Source: Fomes fomentarius (lineage: Eukaryota > Basidiomycota > Agaricomycetes > Polyporales > Polyporaceae). Taken from it: 64,000 nucleotides of DNA. The stretch is from NCBI GenBank assembly GCA_022606135.1, contig JABYQN010000003.1:1674001-1738000 (forward strand). Direction: 5' to 3'. Shown here piece after piece: positions 12,524 to 23,271 of this stretch; positions within the stretch are counted from its first letter, which is position 1, and the number at the start of each line of letters is the position of its first letter. A model generated the notes under the pieces. The model saw only the letters and a program-made list of their open reading frames with translations. It had not been told where the DNA came from and searched no databases. Position numbers and translations under genes: made by a program.

Positions 12524-14605
12524 ATGGCATCGTCTCTGTCGAATACGATTGCCGGTTCCGACCCTCCTATGGTGCCGCAGAAACTCGACAACACCCTTGG
12601 TGCAGTGCTCGTAGGCACTTATGCATCGCTCGTGTACGTGCTCTGTGTCATATACACCACTCATAGAGCCTGATTATTTTCTCTGGCGGGCAGCCTGTAC
12701 GGCGTGGCAATGCACCAGACGTATCAATACTATGCTACATTCCCGGATGACACGCGGCGACTCAAGATCTACGTGAGCATCTCACTCACTAGAATGGGTG
12801 TACCCCGCATTTACCATCCCTCTAGGTTGCTCTCGTAATGTGCGTAAACAAGTGCTTAACCTAATATCTACCATAACTGAGGATCTCAACTCTCACTTCA
12901 TGCCATTGAAGGATATCCGAGACGGTGTTGACAATGTGTTGTATGCATGTCTGGTACATAACAAGCACTCTGATCAGCTAAGATGGTACATAATGGTATG
13001 TTTGACAGTTACTACTACGCCGTCTCAAACTTCGCCCACCCGGATACCCTTAACTTCCTTCCCTGGTAAATCAGCAACACTCTCTGCCTCTTCCTCCATC
13101 TTGCTAATTGTCGTCGCATCGCAGGACCGCTGTAGTAAGCCTGTTCGTATTCACGATGTCGTTCATCATGCTAACTACTAGACCTCGAAGGTCATCCCTA
13201 TCACAGGGGTGAGTAGCCTCCATAGTTTCCCTACGCTCTTACCAATGACTGTCCATCATGCAGAGTATCACCGTGGTCGCTTCCCAACTGTACGTGTGCG
13301 TCCACTACAATATTAGAATTACTGTCAATGAGAGGGAAAATACATGTCTATCAGTTTCTTCATGCACCGAGTTTATATACGTAAGTCGATCAGAGCAGCA
13401 CCATCCCAATCACTACTATTCCATTCAGTCGGCCGGGAATACAAGATTATCGTCGGCGTCGCGGTAAGTACTCTTTCTGCCTTTCACAAACCCTATCAGC
13501 TCATGATTCGTGGAAGGCCTTATTCCTATTGCTAGAACTTGGTGAGTGACATTTTCATCTAGTACTAGGAATGCCATTCAGTGCGACCTGCCTGTGGCAT
13601 AGCTGTCTGTTTGGGTAAGCCATACCGACGTGTAGTAGTGTGTGCCTCTTTTCCTCACTGTCGATACACACACAGTCACAGCGGCCGACTAGTGGGTCTT
13701 GCTCTACTTTCTGAGGCAGGAGCTACACGAAAGATAATTGTGTGTTTTTGCTTCAGCGTCCACTTCGATAGGTGGGATTTGATAGTGAAACGACTCGTGA
13801 GCTCTGCTTCCCGAGTCCTCAGGCTCCACTCGTGCTCATAACGATCACAGTGGCTGATCTCCATACATAATGGCGCCTCCGCGGTGGCAGACTTGCTCAT
13901 CACCGCAGTGCTGATCCGCAAACTCCGTCAAAGTCGAACCGGTTTCCCACGGTAAATACCACTTTAACTGCCCTCTCATCTCTAGGTGATTTCATGATGT
14001 GTACAAATCAGCAGGGACTCCCTTATATCGGTACTGATCAAGTATTCTGTTAGCACCGGTATGTTGCCAATGTTGCCATAGCTTGCGCCCTCTCTCCCGA
14101 TTTACACGATATATTCATATGCTCCCAGGGTTGATCACAGGGTATCGTCGTTCACGGCTCTACATACTACTATGACGCACGCATGCTCAACAGGACGGTA
14201 TCCAACAGCATCTACAACATTGTGTCATTGTTGTTTGTAAGTACTGACCACAATCACGGAGCAGCAGTGACCACGACATTCACAGACCGTGGCAGCAGCC
14301 AATTTTATCTATCTTGGAATAGTCTTCGTCGGGATCAAGTGTTAGTATCGTTCCTCTTCTCTCAATCCTGAACGCGACGAAGTCTGATTGATAGCCATCC
14401 AAGTGTATTCGAACTCTGTTCTCGCGGCGTGAGTATCCGGTCATGAGATAGATTAACCCCCACACGGCTCTGACAACATGTTAGGCTCAACTCTCGCCAG
14501 TCTATCTCCCGACGCCACCTCCGTGGGGTGGTTGACATGTCTCTGTTTGGTCCTTTCGGAATTAGCGTCACGAAGGCGAGCATTGATTCCCCTCGGCCAA
14601 ATTGA
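12524..14605 (+). CDS. DUF6534-type seven-helix membrane protein
   Basis: Member of a large mushroom-specific family of multi-pass membrane proteins of unknown function. Exon 1 encodes MASSLSNTIAGSDPPMVPQK and LDNTLGAVLVGTYASLV and splices to LYGVAMHQTYQYYATFPDDT, the standard opening of helix 1 and the first loop. Further exons give FDSYYYAVSNFAHPDTLNF, TAVVSLFVFTMSFIM, SFFMHRVYI, then the diagnostic loop NGASAVADLLITAVLI-RKLRQSRTGF, then KYSVSTG, NFIYLGIVFVGIKVYSNSVLAA and LNSRQSISRRHLRG. The tail reads FGISVTKASIDSPRPN followed by TGA at 14603. There are about ten or more small exons, so some internal splices are unresolved, but every landmark of the domain appears in order and an open path reaches the stop. 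I therefore call it intact rather than pseudogene. Role unknown. Confidence 0.78.
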
Positions 14606-15472
14606 GATCCGAGGATTCGGTCCACCGTCCTGCCCCTGTAGCACCTGTTATCTTGTGAGGCTGGCTCTCTCCGAGATGTCCGAAATATGTACTAGCTATG
14701 TGATGTGACATTGAGTTGGATAGATAAAATGACACTGAAGAGATCAGAGATTGAAAAATTGGGATAGTAAGTCACTATTCAATTCCAAGTAGTGCTCGAT
14801 GGACTACGTATTTCTCGCCTGTAAGTATCCTCAGTTCGGCCACTAGCGCCTGACGCCCGCCCTCCGGGTCGCTCGCGCTGCATGGCCGACGCCTTCTCGA
14901 TGGAACTGCGAGCTCGAACTCAAACGCGCGGACGAGCGTGTAGACGATGGCCTCCAGCTCGTGCGAGGCATGCGCGCCAGGCATGTGCAAAGACAAAACG
15001 AGGAACTAAGAACTAAGAAGCGAACGCACTCAAACACTGGCCTATAGGCGAAAGTTGTCGATTCGTATTACACGCTACAGTATCTGTCTAGCCCGAGTGC
15101 TGTGAATCTCGCTGCTTCCGTTTCTTCGAGCTTTGACAACAGCGGTCATATAGTACCAAGAAGTCCATCAATGAATCAATACATGTTCTATTGTACAGGT
15201 TTACAGCATAGCATCAACAACGACCTCGGTCAACTTTCGGAAACCCTGACCTTTTCAGTGATACAACAAGAACGAGGAAACCGCGTAGGAGGCAGCAATA
15301 GGGGATACAGTGTGGTAATGTCTTGGTGTCCATTACTATCGTGGATCGTGAGCGTCGTGAGGGTTCGTGAAATTCTTCTGAACGACAAGATGAGTACAGG
15401 GTGAGCACAAGAACTATGCCTGAGGCTTACCAATAGAAGTGCATTTATAAGTTACGAAGACGGAGAATGCTG
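14606..15472. other. Gene-poor stretch around the P450 remnant
   Basis: Apart from the P450-like remnant on the minus strand, this stretch holds only short ORFs in all frames without recognisable motifs or convincing splice chains. No repeat or RNA gene was seen. Confidence 0.35.
14775..15040 (-). pseudogene. Cytochrome P450 3'-end remnant
   Basis: The minus strand encodes ASHELEAIVYTLVRAFEFEL followed shortly by ASDPEGGRQALVAELRIL and a stop at 14775. This fits the L-helix and last strands of basidiomycete P450s, where a (S/A)xxEMKAxLFTLxRAFEFEL segment directly follows the haem-binding Cys. The Cys-bearing stretch is only recognisable in another frame just upstream (CTCLARM), implying a frameshift at the haem loop. 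No other P450 exon (ExxR, PERF, I-helix) is visible on this strand up to about 16 kb. A broken, isolated gene end is the simplest reading; a chance ORF is the alternative. Confidence 0.45.
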
Positions 15473-15796
15473 CTACGGCCCGGATGACACCCCTCCGTTT
15501 AGGAAGATGTCCCGAAGGTCTAGCGAGCTCTTCTTCCGGCGCACCGTGCGCTGTGTGGGCGCGGGAGGTTGAGCCTGGTCGATATCACCGTCGCGAAGGC
15601 CTTCACTAGAGGCGCTCTTGCGAGGGAAGGGTGTATTACTCTGCTCGCGAGAGTGTGGCTTGGTGTGGCCCGAGGTGGAGCGAGGCTGATATTGTTGGCG
15701 GCGACGGTTGTGGAGAGTGGGCGTCGTGGAGGCCGAGGAGGGAAGTGCAGAGACATCCCAGGTTCCAGTCATGACTGTGGTTGTGGTGATGGTCAT
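15473..15796 (-). CDS. Hypothetical small protein, Ser/Thr/Arg-rich
   Basis: An open frame of 107 residues starting MTITTTTVMTGTWDVSALPS and ending RKKSSLDLRDIFLNGGVSSG-P. The last third (TVRRKKSSLDLRDIFLNGG) looks protein-like, with basic residues before an amphipathic stretch. An overlapping frame upstream (15636-15920) is His-rich (DHTRHDHHHNHSHD) and could be a first exon, but I found no clean GT-AG intron joining the two. I do not recognise the family, and this could also be noncoding. Confidence 0.3.
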   Translation of the reverse strand: MTITTTTVMTGTWDVSALPSSASTTPTLHNRRRQQYQPRSTSGHTKPHSREQSNTPFPRKSASSEGLRDGDIDQAQPPAPTQRTVRRKKSSLDLRDIFLNGGVSSGP

Positions 15797-15920
15797 GTCG
15801 TGTATGGTCGTAAAAAGTGGTATTGGTATCGCGAGTCGGGGACTCGGAAGCGTGAGGCGTGGATTCAGCGGACGAGCGAAGGTTGTGGTTTGATGTCAAT
15901 GAGGGGAACGCCCGTTGCAC

Positions 15921-17798
15921 GGCACTGATGTGCCTTATATACCAAAGCTTGGGTATGGGAACTTGAGTGGCGAGGAAAAGAAGGTCTTCGGGGTAAGTTC
16001 AGCCGTACCCTCCGTCCGGTCGGTCGCGGCCCATCATTCGATGACTGGAGCAAAGGACATTCCCGCGCTTGGCGGACCACCAACCGGAACTTGAAGCAAT
16101 ATGGAGATGCAATGAGCACAGTCTAGACCGCCAGAAACTTTCTCCCTCTGATAATAGTGCGAGTTCCGCAAGCCGTCACGCTGCCCCGACGGACTCATCG
16201 TCAGTTCGCAGACTGCGCAGGTCCAGTGCACAGGCCGGATGTCAGGAACATACCTCGGAACCGCAAGCAGCGGTGGGCTGTGTCGACAGGGAATGGAGAA
16301 GTATATACGTGGAATACTAAGAAAACGTCTCCAGCTCGGAATCCGGAGAGCGAGCTCGTTCTAGACAAGTACTGTGACTCTCGGAACTTGAACTTCCCCC
16401 TGTGACTCCGCTGTTACGAGCGTGAGTCAAAATCGGTAATGTGTCGTCCTGGTGGCGGGACTGTCACGCCTCATTCTAGTCACGCTCTGTTTGTTGTGCG
16501 GCAGGTTGCCAGAGACTCTACATACTACTTCCACCCGGGCCCATGTACCATCGTCTCAATAGCTCTAGTGTAGGCGTCTCTCACATCCCCAACGTTTCGA
16601 TACTCCCCAACGTCTTGACTCCACAAATTGCTCCCGACTGGCTCGCTGACGTCAACTGCACGCGTATGTAGCCACGACAAACTCTGCTTGCACCATCTAT
16701 ATGTGGTGCGAAGGCTGTCGTCAAAAGAGACAGGAGAAAGACAACGGACAGAGGGCGCGCAACAAGCAACGCTGTTACGGTGAACAGGCTAAAGACGATC
16801 GAAGGATATGGAGTCTGGACTGGCGATGAGGGAAGGAATTCTGCGACAGTCGAAGAAGCGGAAAACGTTTGAACTAAGCAAGGAGGACCATCCTGACGAT
16901 ATGGTGGACTCTCCTTCACGTGTGTTTGAGCAGACGGAGCAATCTCTTGGATGCCATCCGCACGCATTTCGGGGCGTACTACTAATATGCGGAGCGCGCA
17001 GTCGCATCTGCCTCGTCGCCAACACAAGCTTCAACGGCTCGTTCATCATCAAGTATATCATGCAACCGGACAACAATGCAAAACGGGAAGAGATCATCAA
17101 TTCTCGAAGCCGCAGAGTCCTCCCAGGTGGAGTCTTGGAGAGTATACAGTCATCATCACTGTATACTGTCGCATACCTACGCACGCTGACTACTTGCGTT
17201 GCACGTACGCAGTCAACGTTGACACCACTGTTGAAGGACTGTCTATCCAGCCCGTCGGTAGGTCCGCTCCATCCGTCTGCCTTGGGCAGACAAGACACCA
17301 CTGTATACTGTGCTCAGCATCCCTCGCACCTCCTGGAGGCCACCTCGCCCCTAACGTTGCGGTCTCAACAGCTCGCGACATGGCTCAAGCTTGCGACATG
17401 GCTCAAGCTCGCGACACCGAAGCCAAAACCCTCGGAGCACGCGGAGCACTGGGCGCCCTGCGGGATGGCGGCACAGTCACGGTGTACGCGATCATGGAAT
17501 CATACTACTGAGTTATAGTCTATTATCCCCATCCGCTCGATAGGAAGGGAACCAAGGGGCGTAGGATTAATATACTGTACAAGTCGATCATAGGGTCGAC
17601 ACATCCTCAGGTGGTGACACTTGGATATCCTGTATAGTTTTCTGGTTCGAATTGTGTTCTCTTTTTCATGGCTTGTTGAAGTACTTAGTCATCGTCAGGA
17701 CGCGCCGTTGGGGCGGAAGGGGCAGTGCGACGCGTGACAAGCGCGTAGACGCGTTCTGCGGCTTTGTTCGAGACCACCGTCACCCAACCTCGGCCGCT
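15921..17798. other. Unresolved region with open frames and no recognised gene
   Basis: About 1.9 kb before RAD9. The plus strand has two long overlapping open frames (16808-17518 and 16951-17511), the second ending ARGALGALRDGGTVTVYAIM before a stop. GT-AG pairs can be drawn in the region (for example GTAGGT at about 17260 with CAG near 17290), so an exon chain is possible, but no conserved motif identifies it. Treat as unannotated, possibly the remains of a gene. Confidence 0.3.
17375..17417 (+). repeat. Short tandem repeat, about 2.3 copies of an 18-bp unit
   Basis: The unit GCGACATGGCTCAAGCTY occurs twice in a row and then begins a third time (GCGACA). It is a multiple of three and, in one open frame, reads as repeated DMAQA(C/R). 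It may be a replication-slippage product in a coding or formerly coding stretch. Confidence 0.6.
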
Positions 17799-19869
17799 AT
17801 GCAGGCAACACTGGATGCTACTGGACTCAAACGTATGTGACCTATGGGTCGTCTTGCTGTGTGCATGTCTAATGTACGAGCCTGACAGACTTGACCAGGG
17901 CTCTTGTCTGTCTCTCAAAGTTTGGTGAATCTGTCGTTCTTTCCGCCACCCCCGAAGCTCTATCATTATCCGCGACCAACACATCAATTTCCGCGTTCGG
18001 TCGCTTCAAGTATGCCAGGTCGTTCTTCAGCCGATACCACGTGGAGTCACAGATGGCGGCGGGGGACGACGAGGAGGCGGGATCCATCATGGGGCAGATC
18101 AACTTGAAGGTGCGTGTGTGCATTGTAAACCCCTGGTGTGCAACCGCGCCGACGCGCATATAGCCCCTGATTTCTGTCCTAAAACACAAAACAAATGAGA
18201 AGGGCTGCGAGAAGTGCGAGCTGGTGATCACCGACGGTCCATCTCAAAATGCACGTCTTGAGGACGAAGATGAGGAACACGATACGCTCGAGAGCAGACT
18301 AACTGTGCGTCTTCATTGCAAGCATGGTAAATCTCACTCTCACATCGCGCGCTCAAACGCCCTCTCTTCCCTGTCGCGGTCTCCAGGCTAATATCTGCAT
18401 GCATGTGGATACTGAACTCTGCCGTTCGCGTTGTTGTACGCAGGTGTCGTCAAGACGCATCGTCTCGCGCTTAACCAGCCAAACACTCTCGTTCCAAATA
18501 CGTCCGAATCGGCACTGGAGTCCCGTCTGGTCGTCGGGCCGAAGGCTTTGAAGAATCTGCTCGACCATTTCCCCTTCAGCAGGGGAAGCAAGTCGGACCC
18601 CCAACTGATATGGAATTTCTGGGACGAGGAGGTGCAGTTGCGCAGTTGGGAACCATCTGGGGATACGAAAGGTGCGTGCCCAAACCCATGAGCGTTGTTC
18701 GACTTGCCGTATCAACGACTCTGGGGAACGAATCAGACAAAGTGCAACTGTCCACGGAGCTTGTCATCAGCGCGGAAGAATTCGACCAGTATGACCTGCA
18801 GACGGGCTCGATGACCATTGCGTTTCATTTGAAAGAGTTCTACGTATGTATCTGCCTCACAAAACAGGTCACAACATTCTCATACTGAATACTGCCAGTC
18901 CGTCATTGCCATGGCGGAGGCATCGCAGACACCCCTCGAGATCCGCTTCTCAGACCCTACTGAACCGGTTTTTATCTCACTCGACAATGATCTCTACGAC
19001 ACGCTCTTTCTCATTGCCGCGAGTTACGTCCAGTCCTCGCAGAAGTCCTCCCAAAAGCCATCACAGGCCCGTGCTAACGGGAACTCGAATATGAAGGGCA
19101 AGAAGCGCCCTCTGGAGGACGACAATAACAAGCGGAACGGAAACGTGCGTGTCGTTGAGCGGAATTTTGAGGAGAAGAGGAAGCCGATGAAGGTCGCCCA
19201 ACGAGTAGACCGCGAGCCAGTGGGGCGCGAGATGCGCCCTCCGCCCGTACCGAGTCCTCAGCAGGCGCCACAGCCGTCATGGGCGATCCTCACCGCCGCA
19301 CAGCAGCACCAACAGCACACAAATCATGACTATGACCAGGAGCAGTACGACGACTACCGCCACGATCAAGACCGCTATGAGAGCGCTGGGCCGTCTCAGC
19401 TGGAAGTTGGGCGGGGACGAGCAGCAGGGACGGAGAAGGGAAAGGGGAAGGAGCCGCTGTTCCTGCCGAGCTCCCAGCTGTCGCAGCTGCCTCCTGCTGC
19501 GGAGGCCGCGATCATCGAGTCGGGCCTCGGGATCGAGAATATGACGGCGGAGGAGTTCGAGGCGATGCTCGAGGGCGACGCGGAAGAGGTCGAGTTTGGC
19601 AAGGCTGCGCACTCGGGAGCGGACGCGGAGGACGAGTTGGAGGACGAGTTCCAGGTCGGCGGGCAGCAGTGGCGGGTGGAGGACTTGGACTTTGGACAGG
19701 GAGAGTCTGGGGAGAGCAGGGATAGCTTCGAGCTTGTGGATGATGTGGAGATGGAGCCGACGCAGAGCGGTGGTGGGGTCAAGGTGCGTCGTGGACAGTT
19801 GGATAGTAGTGCTGCTGGGTGGAAGCTAACTTGTGTTCTCAGCCATTTCGTCCACTGTTTGAGGACTGA
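17799..19869 (+). CDS. RAD9: DNA-damage checkpoint clamp subunit Rad9
   Basis: Rad9 of the Rad9-Hus1-Rad1 (9-1-1) ring, loaded at damaged or stalled DNA to activate the checkpoint kinases. Exon 1 (17799-17832) encodes MQATLDATGLK, joining HLTRALVCLSKFGESVVLSA, the classic Rad9 N-terminus. Later exons give SISAFGRFKYARSFFSRYHV, QINLKPLISVLKHKTNE, VVKTHRLALNQPNTLV, RLVVGPKALKNLLDHFP, VQLSTELVISAEEFDQYDL and TPLEIRFSDPTEPVF, covering both PCNA-like halves. The C-terminal tail is long, acidic and disordered, rich in SQ/TQ (SSQKSSQKPSQ near 19033-19066, SSQLSQ, PTQSG). A final small exon (19843-19869) adds only KPFRPLFED after a phase-0 intron. One splice near 18672-18738 uses a CAAAG acceptor, inferred because reading through hits a stop. 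HUS1 lies about 40 kb away in the same window. Confidence 0.93.
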
Positions 19870-20581
19870 TGTCTGTGCCCGTGTATGTTGTCGGTTCTCT
19901 CTTCCCAGCGGAATCGTGTGTACACTGTACACGACAGTTGCTGAGGCGCCACCTCTCAACAGCAAATGACGGATGGCGTCAGCGCGACTGACTTTTGTTT
20001 GTCCTCGAACTTTCAAGTCTGTTTATCCATGTCACAGGGTCGATAGCCATCCCCCACGTCGGATACATGCAATTCTTCGCAGGAACGAGATGGGATAAGT
20101 TCAGTATAGTTTTAACCGGCTGAAAAGGCCGTCTAACACTGTCAGCTTCTTCGCTAACTTAGACGACGGTTTGTGAGCTCGGAGGAACTCCTCCGGGGGT
20201 TAAGTCAAATTACGACTGGAGCCTCAGGTGGTGTGCATGGAGTCACTCTTTTGGGAGTTTGAATAGATGAGGTCTCAACATTCAAGTCATGGTGATACAG
20301 TTTCCCTCAGAATCCCTGGAGACGCGCTTGGGCGCTTGGCTTATCAGGCTGCAAAACCGTGGCACTCACTGTGACGTACGGAGGATGCACCCAGAGTAGC
20401 ATCCGTGTGCACACGAAACCCTGGATGATCGTAGATCTACTACACTTCGTCATGACTTCGATGATGTACATAGTATGAACATTGTTGGTTTAATACAATA
20501 CGACAGTCAAGTTCGCCACATACGCAGTGTTTTCCGAGACGCTTTGAGTGGTGACAAGTGGGTGCGTAGTGAAGGGGTGCT
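19870..20581. other. Intergenic region between convergent RAD9 and F-box gene
   Basis: Terminal region shared by two convergent genes. It contains a perfect 7-bp inverted repeat with a 2-nt spacer (20180-20195, CGGAGGA-AC-TCCTCCG), too small to interpret. No coding frame or RNA gene is recognised. Confidence 0.4.
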
Positions 20582-22315
20582 TCAATCAAAACAACAAAAA
20601 GCAATATGCCTGCACCCGTCATAGTCGTCGTACTCTTCCCCCGGCCTCAACTTCCCAGCCCAATCCCACCCATCCCAATCGACGTCAGGGACGATCTCCC
20701 TCAGAAGACCGATATCAGTCTCCCGCGCATACTCGCACTCGCTCATAGACAGGGTCTCGAGCGGAACGCCGTGGTGGCACCGCAGCATAGCCCAATCGAC
20801 GAGGTTCTCTATGAATCGCTCGCCGTCTCTTGTGAAGTTGTTGGAGCGCACGTCTCTGAGCTTGAAAACGCGCAGAGCAGGCAAGGGGACGGAGTCCTCG
20901 GGTCCGACGGCGGTGAGCGCCGGGAAGATAGCCCCCGGGTTGCCCACGAGCGAGAGCGTGAGCAGATTCGGGAGCCCGCTGAGGAGCGGTGTCCAGTCGA
21001 TGGAGAACGGGCCTGGAGTGATCTGGAGGTATTGCAGATGCGAGAAGAGCATGCTCGACTCCCGCGTCAGGATGGAGAGGAACTCGTTGCCCTGCACCAG
21101 CATGCCAGCATCCAAACTGAAGTCGAGCGGGATATCGGAGGGCGAAGTTGCGTGTGGCGAGGCGGGGGTGTGGCCCACTACGATCCTCATGACGTCGAAG
21201 GAGAACGTGATGGCAGCAGATAAGAACGGGGGTCCCTGGCTGAGGACGTCGGAGAGTTTGCGCGCGATGTCAGCAAAGCCCATCTCCCCCTCGCCTACAA
21301 TGGAAATGGTAGTGGAGGATCGGAATGAGATACCACTGAGGAAGGCTGCAATGTCATTCGAACGGTCTTTGAGCACGAGCGAGCGAAGGACAGGAAATGA
21401 TATGAGGTTGCGCATGGGTAGCGCGACATTTGTGCTGCCGTCCGTAAGCCCCCTCGACGGTGGGATAGCCTCCTCTAGAGTCAGGTTCTCGAGAGATGGC
21501 GCCAGTCGTTCCATTGCGGTAAAGAACTGTTGTATTGTGCCTATACTTGGTAGTTCCGGAATCATCCCGTCCCACTCAAACCTGCCATTCACATCGAGAC
21601 TATCGAGTTTTGCATGGAAAACGAGGTCGGTCCAGACAAACGGGAGGCGGTGGAGGTGGAGCCGTCGGAGACGGGGAGCGAAGTCCTCGATGGTGATTAA
21701 TGGGAGTTTTGGGAGCACGTCGTCAAATTCATCGCCCAGCGAAGACAACGACAGGTGTTGCAACTGGTCCATGGTCCGACCGATTGCTCCACAAAGCGAT
21801 TGAATCTTCCTTGTGGGCGCGGCGACAACGAGCTGCTGTATGCGGGGCAGTTCGCCGCTAATCAAGTCTACCGTGGACATGTCGTCATCGTAGTGTGAAA
21901 GGAGTATGTCTACGAAGAGTGGACTGCTCTTCGATCGCACGATGAGCTCAGAGCAGACGGAAGGGTTTGATGCGTAGATGTAGCTCCACAACCGGGGCGT
22001 AGAGAGCGCAACCGCGCGCCAGTGTCGGCAGACATGAGTAACGGTGATCCAAGTTTTCATCAGGCGTGCCCGGCTATACGCGGTATGGTGTAAGTCGTCA
22101 ACATACGTCACGAACACCAACGCCAACAATTCGGACGGAAGGCGGCAAATAGGAGTAAGGGAGTTAAGTCGAGTCTTGAGGTCGACAAGAATGCGGGCAT
22201 GTCGCTCGATGTCAGCTAGAATGGTAGCGCGAGTCCCTTCGAGTGCGTCCTTGTCGACAGCAACCACCGGCAGATTCAAGCTGGCGGTGTCAAGAGGCAT
22301 GGTCAAACATGGCAT
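20582..22315 (-). CDS. F-box/leucine-rich protein, single exon
   Basis: A 577-residue uninterrupted frame. Residues about 28-110 match the basidiomycete F-box arrangement: an N-terminal helix (ILADIERHARILVDLKTRLN), then LTPICRLPSELLALVFVTYV, then WITVTHVCRHWRAVALSTPR and LWSYI. F-box proteins recruit substrates to SCF ubiquitin ligases through Skp1. The rest has leucine-rich repeat character (LRRLHLHRLPF, LENLTLEEAIPP, LLTLSLVGNPGAIFP) and an acidic end (PGEEYDDYDG). A divergent relative of the same length class lies at 52381-54123 on the opposite strand: both share the IERHAx(I/A)I...LKxRLNxLT opening and an EIVPDVDWDG/EVVPDVKWDG motif near the end. The absence of introns contrasts with most neighbours. 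Substrate unknown. Confidence 0.85.
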   Translation of the reverse strand: MPCLTMPLDTASLNLPVVAVDKDALEGTRATILADIERHARILVDLKTRLNSLTPICRLPSELLALVFVTYVDDLHHTAYSRARLMKTWITVTHVCRHWRAVALSTPRLWSYIYASNPSVCSELIVRSKSSPLFVDILLSHYDDDMSTVDLISGELPRIQQLVVAAPTRKIQSLCGAIGRTMDQLQHLSLSSLGDEFDDVLPKLPLITIEDFAPRLRRLHLHRLPFVWTDLVFHAKLDSLDVNGRFEWDGMIPELPSIGTIQQFFTAMERLAPSLENLTLEEAIPPSRGLTDGSTNVALPMRNLISFPVLRSLVLKDRSNDIAAFLSGISFRSSTTISIVGEGEMGFADIARKLSDVLSQGPPFLSAAITFSFDVMRIVVGHTPASPHATSPSDIPLDFSLDAGMLVQGNEFLSILTRESSMLFSHLQYLQITPGPFSIDWTPLLSGLPNLLTLSLVGNPGAIFPALTAVGPEDSVPLPALRVFKLRDVRSNNFTRDGERFIENLVDWAMLRCHHGVPLETLSMSECEYARETDIGLLREIVPDVDWDGWDWAGKLRPGEEYDDYDGCRHIAFCCFD

Positions 22316-22499
22316 GCTCAGTGGATCCGTTTCAGTAGCAACTCACCTATCTTGCAGATCCATAGACATGCTCAACGTATGTGTTGTTGACCCAAGTTGT
22401 CAGCGCAATCAAGTCGAGGACTGAACGTAACCCTGACGCGGGGCACTGGGGGCAAATCTAGGGCAGATCCCGCGATCAGACGCGCAATCAAGCAGGCGA

Positions 22500-23055
22500 C
22501 GACCCCGACCCTCAGGCCTCACGCTCCGTTCCAAAACTCCCATCCGCCGCGGGGAGCATGTGCCTGTCGAGGTCGCTGGGACCTACGGGGAGCGCCAGGA
22601 AGAGCTCCGCCGCCGTTACAAGTTCGTATGCAACTAACCGCAAGGCTTGTTCCAGAAATCCGGCCGATCGCGAATGCGGTATCTCATCAGGATACAATCC
22701 CTCACCGACTCTCTCATCATGGACGACGAAGCCTTGGACGAGTGGGTCGCCAATGGCGCGCCTACGGAATGCGGCCAGATAATGGTCGTGACCTCAGACT
22801 TCCTCGGAATTCATGAAGCAGTTCGAGAGCATATGCATGAACGGTTTCATGCGATGCTTCTGTACTACACGTGATGAAGGAGAGGGAGAAGAAGATGCTC
22901 TTCCCCCCGCGCGCTCCATGGGGCTGTGCTGGCGCGACTTATGAAGGCATGTTCTGTGATGCAGGGGGAGGACGTGCGCAAGTACGCGCTGGAAGCTGCA
23001 TTGCTGGAAAGAAGGCCCGGCCCGGGATTGCCAGTGGTGGGGGAAACGGTCTGGG
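22500..23055 (+). pseudogene. Decayed partial copy of the SET-domain gene at 57657-59105
   Basis: Translated in pieces, this stretch matches the C-terminal third of the intact SET-domain gene: LRSKTPIRRGE, VEVAGTYGERQEELRRRYKF, then MRYLIRIQSLTDSLIMDDEA, LDEWVANGAPTECGQIMVVT and LFPP. Nucleotide similarity by eye is high throughout. It is broken: the parent's VCKCKAC becomes VCN followed by TAA near 22635, which removes the post-SET cysteines; small indels shift the frame around 22660, 22805-22850 and 22870-22900; and nothing before the SET C-terminus is present. It starts abruptly near 22500 and ends near 23055, just short of the parent's stop. It is therefore a truncated duplicate, not a functional gene. 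Confidence 0.88.
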
Positions 23056-23271
23056 ACTGATCCATCTAACTAAATAACAGTGTGTAGTAGGCCACAATCT
23101 ATTCGCGAGCATCTAAGCTGCGAGCAGGTACTACTTGCAAGTTGCAAGTTGCATTCGTGCGCACGCCTCCGTGATCGGGTAAAGAACGATCCTCACAACT
23201 TCCGCCCTAGGTCTCTAGACGGACGGTGCACCCGGCCCATTCATGGTCACTCTATAGAATCATAAACATCA

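Noticed and set aside
12524..14605. DUF6534 gene as a pseudogene because single frames are short
   Set aside because: All landmark segments occur in order with usable GT-AG splices and the path ends at a normal stop, so many small exons explain it better.
20180..20195. 7-bp inverted repeat as a terminator or regulatory hairpin
   Set aside because: Too short for meaning in a eukaryotic 3' flank; expected by chance at this scale.
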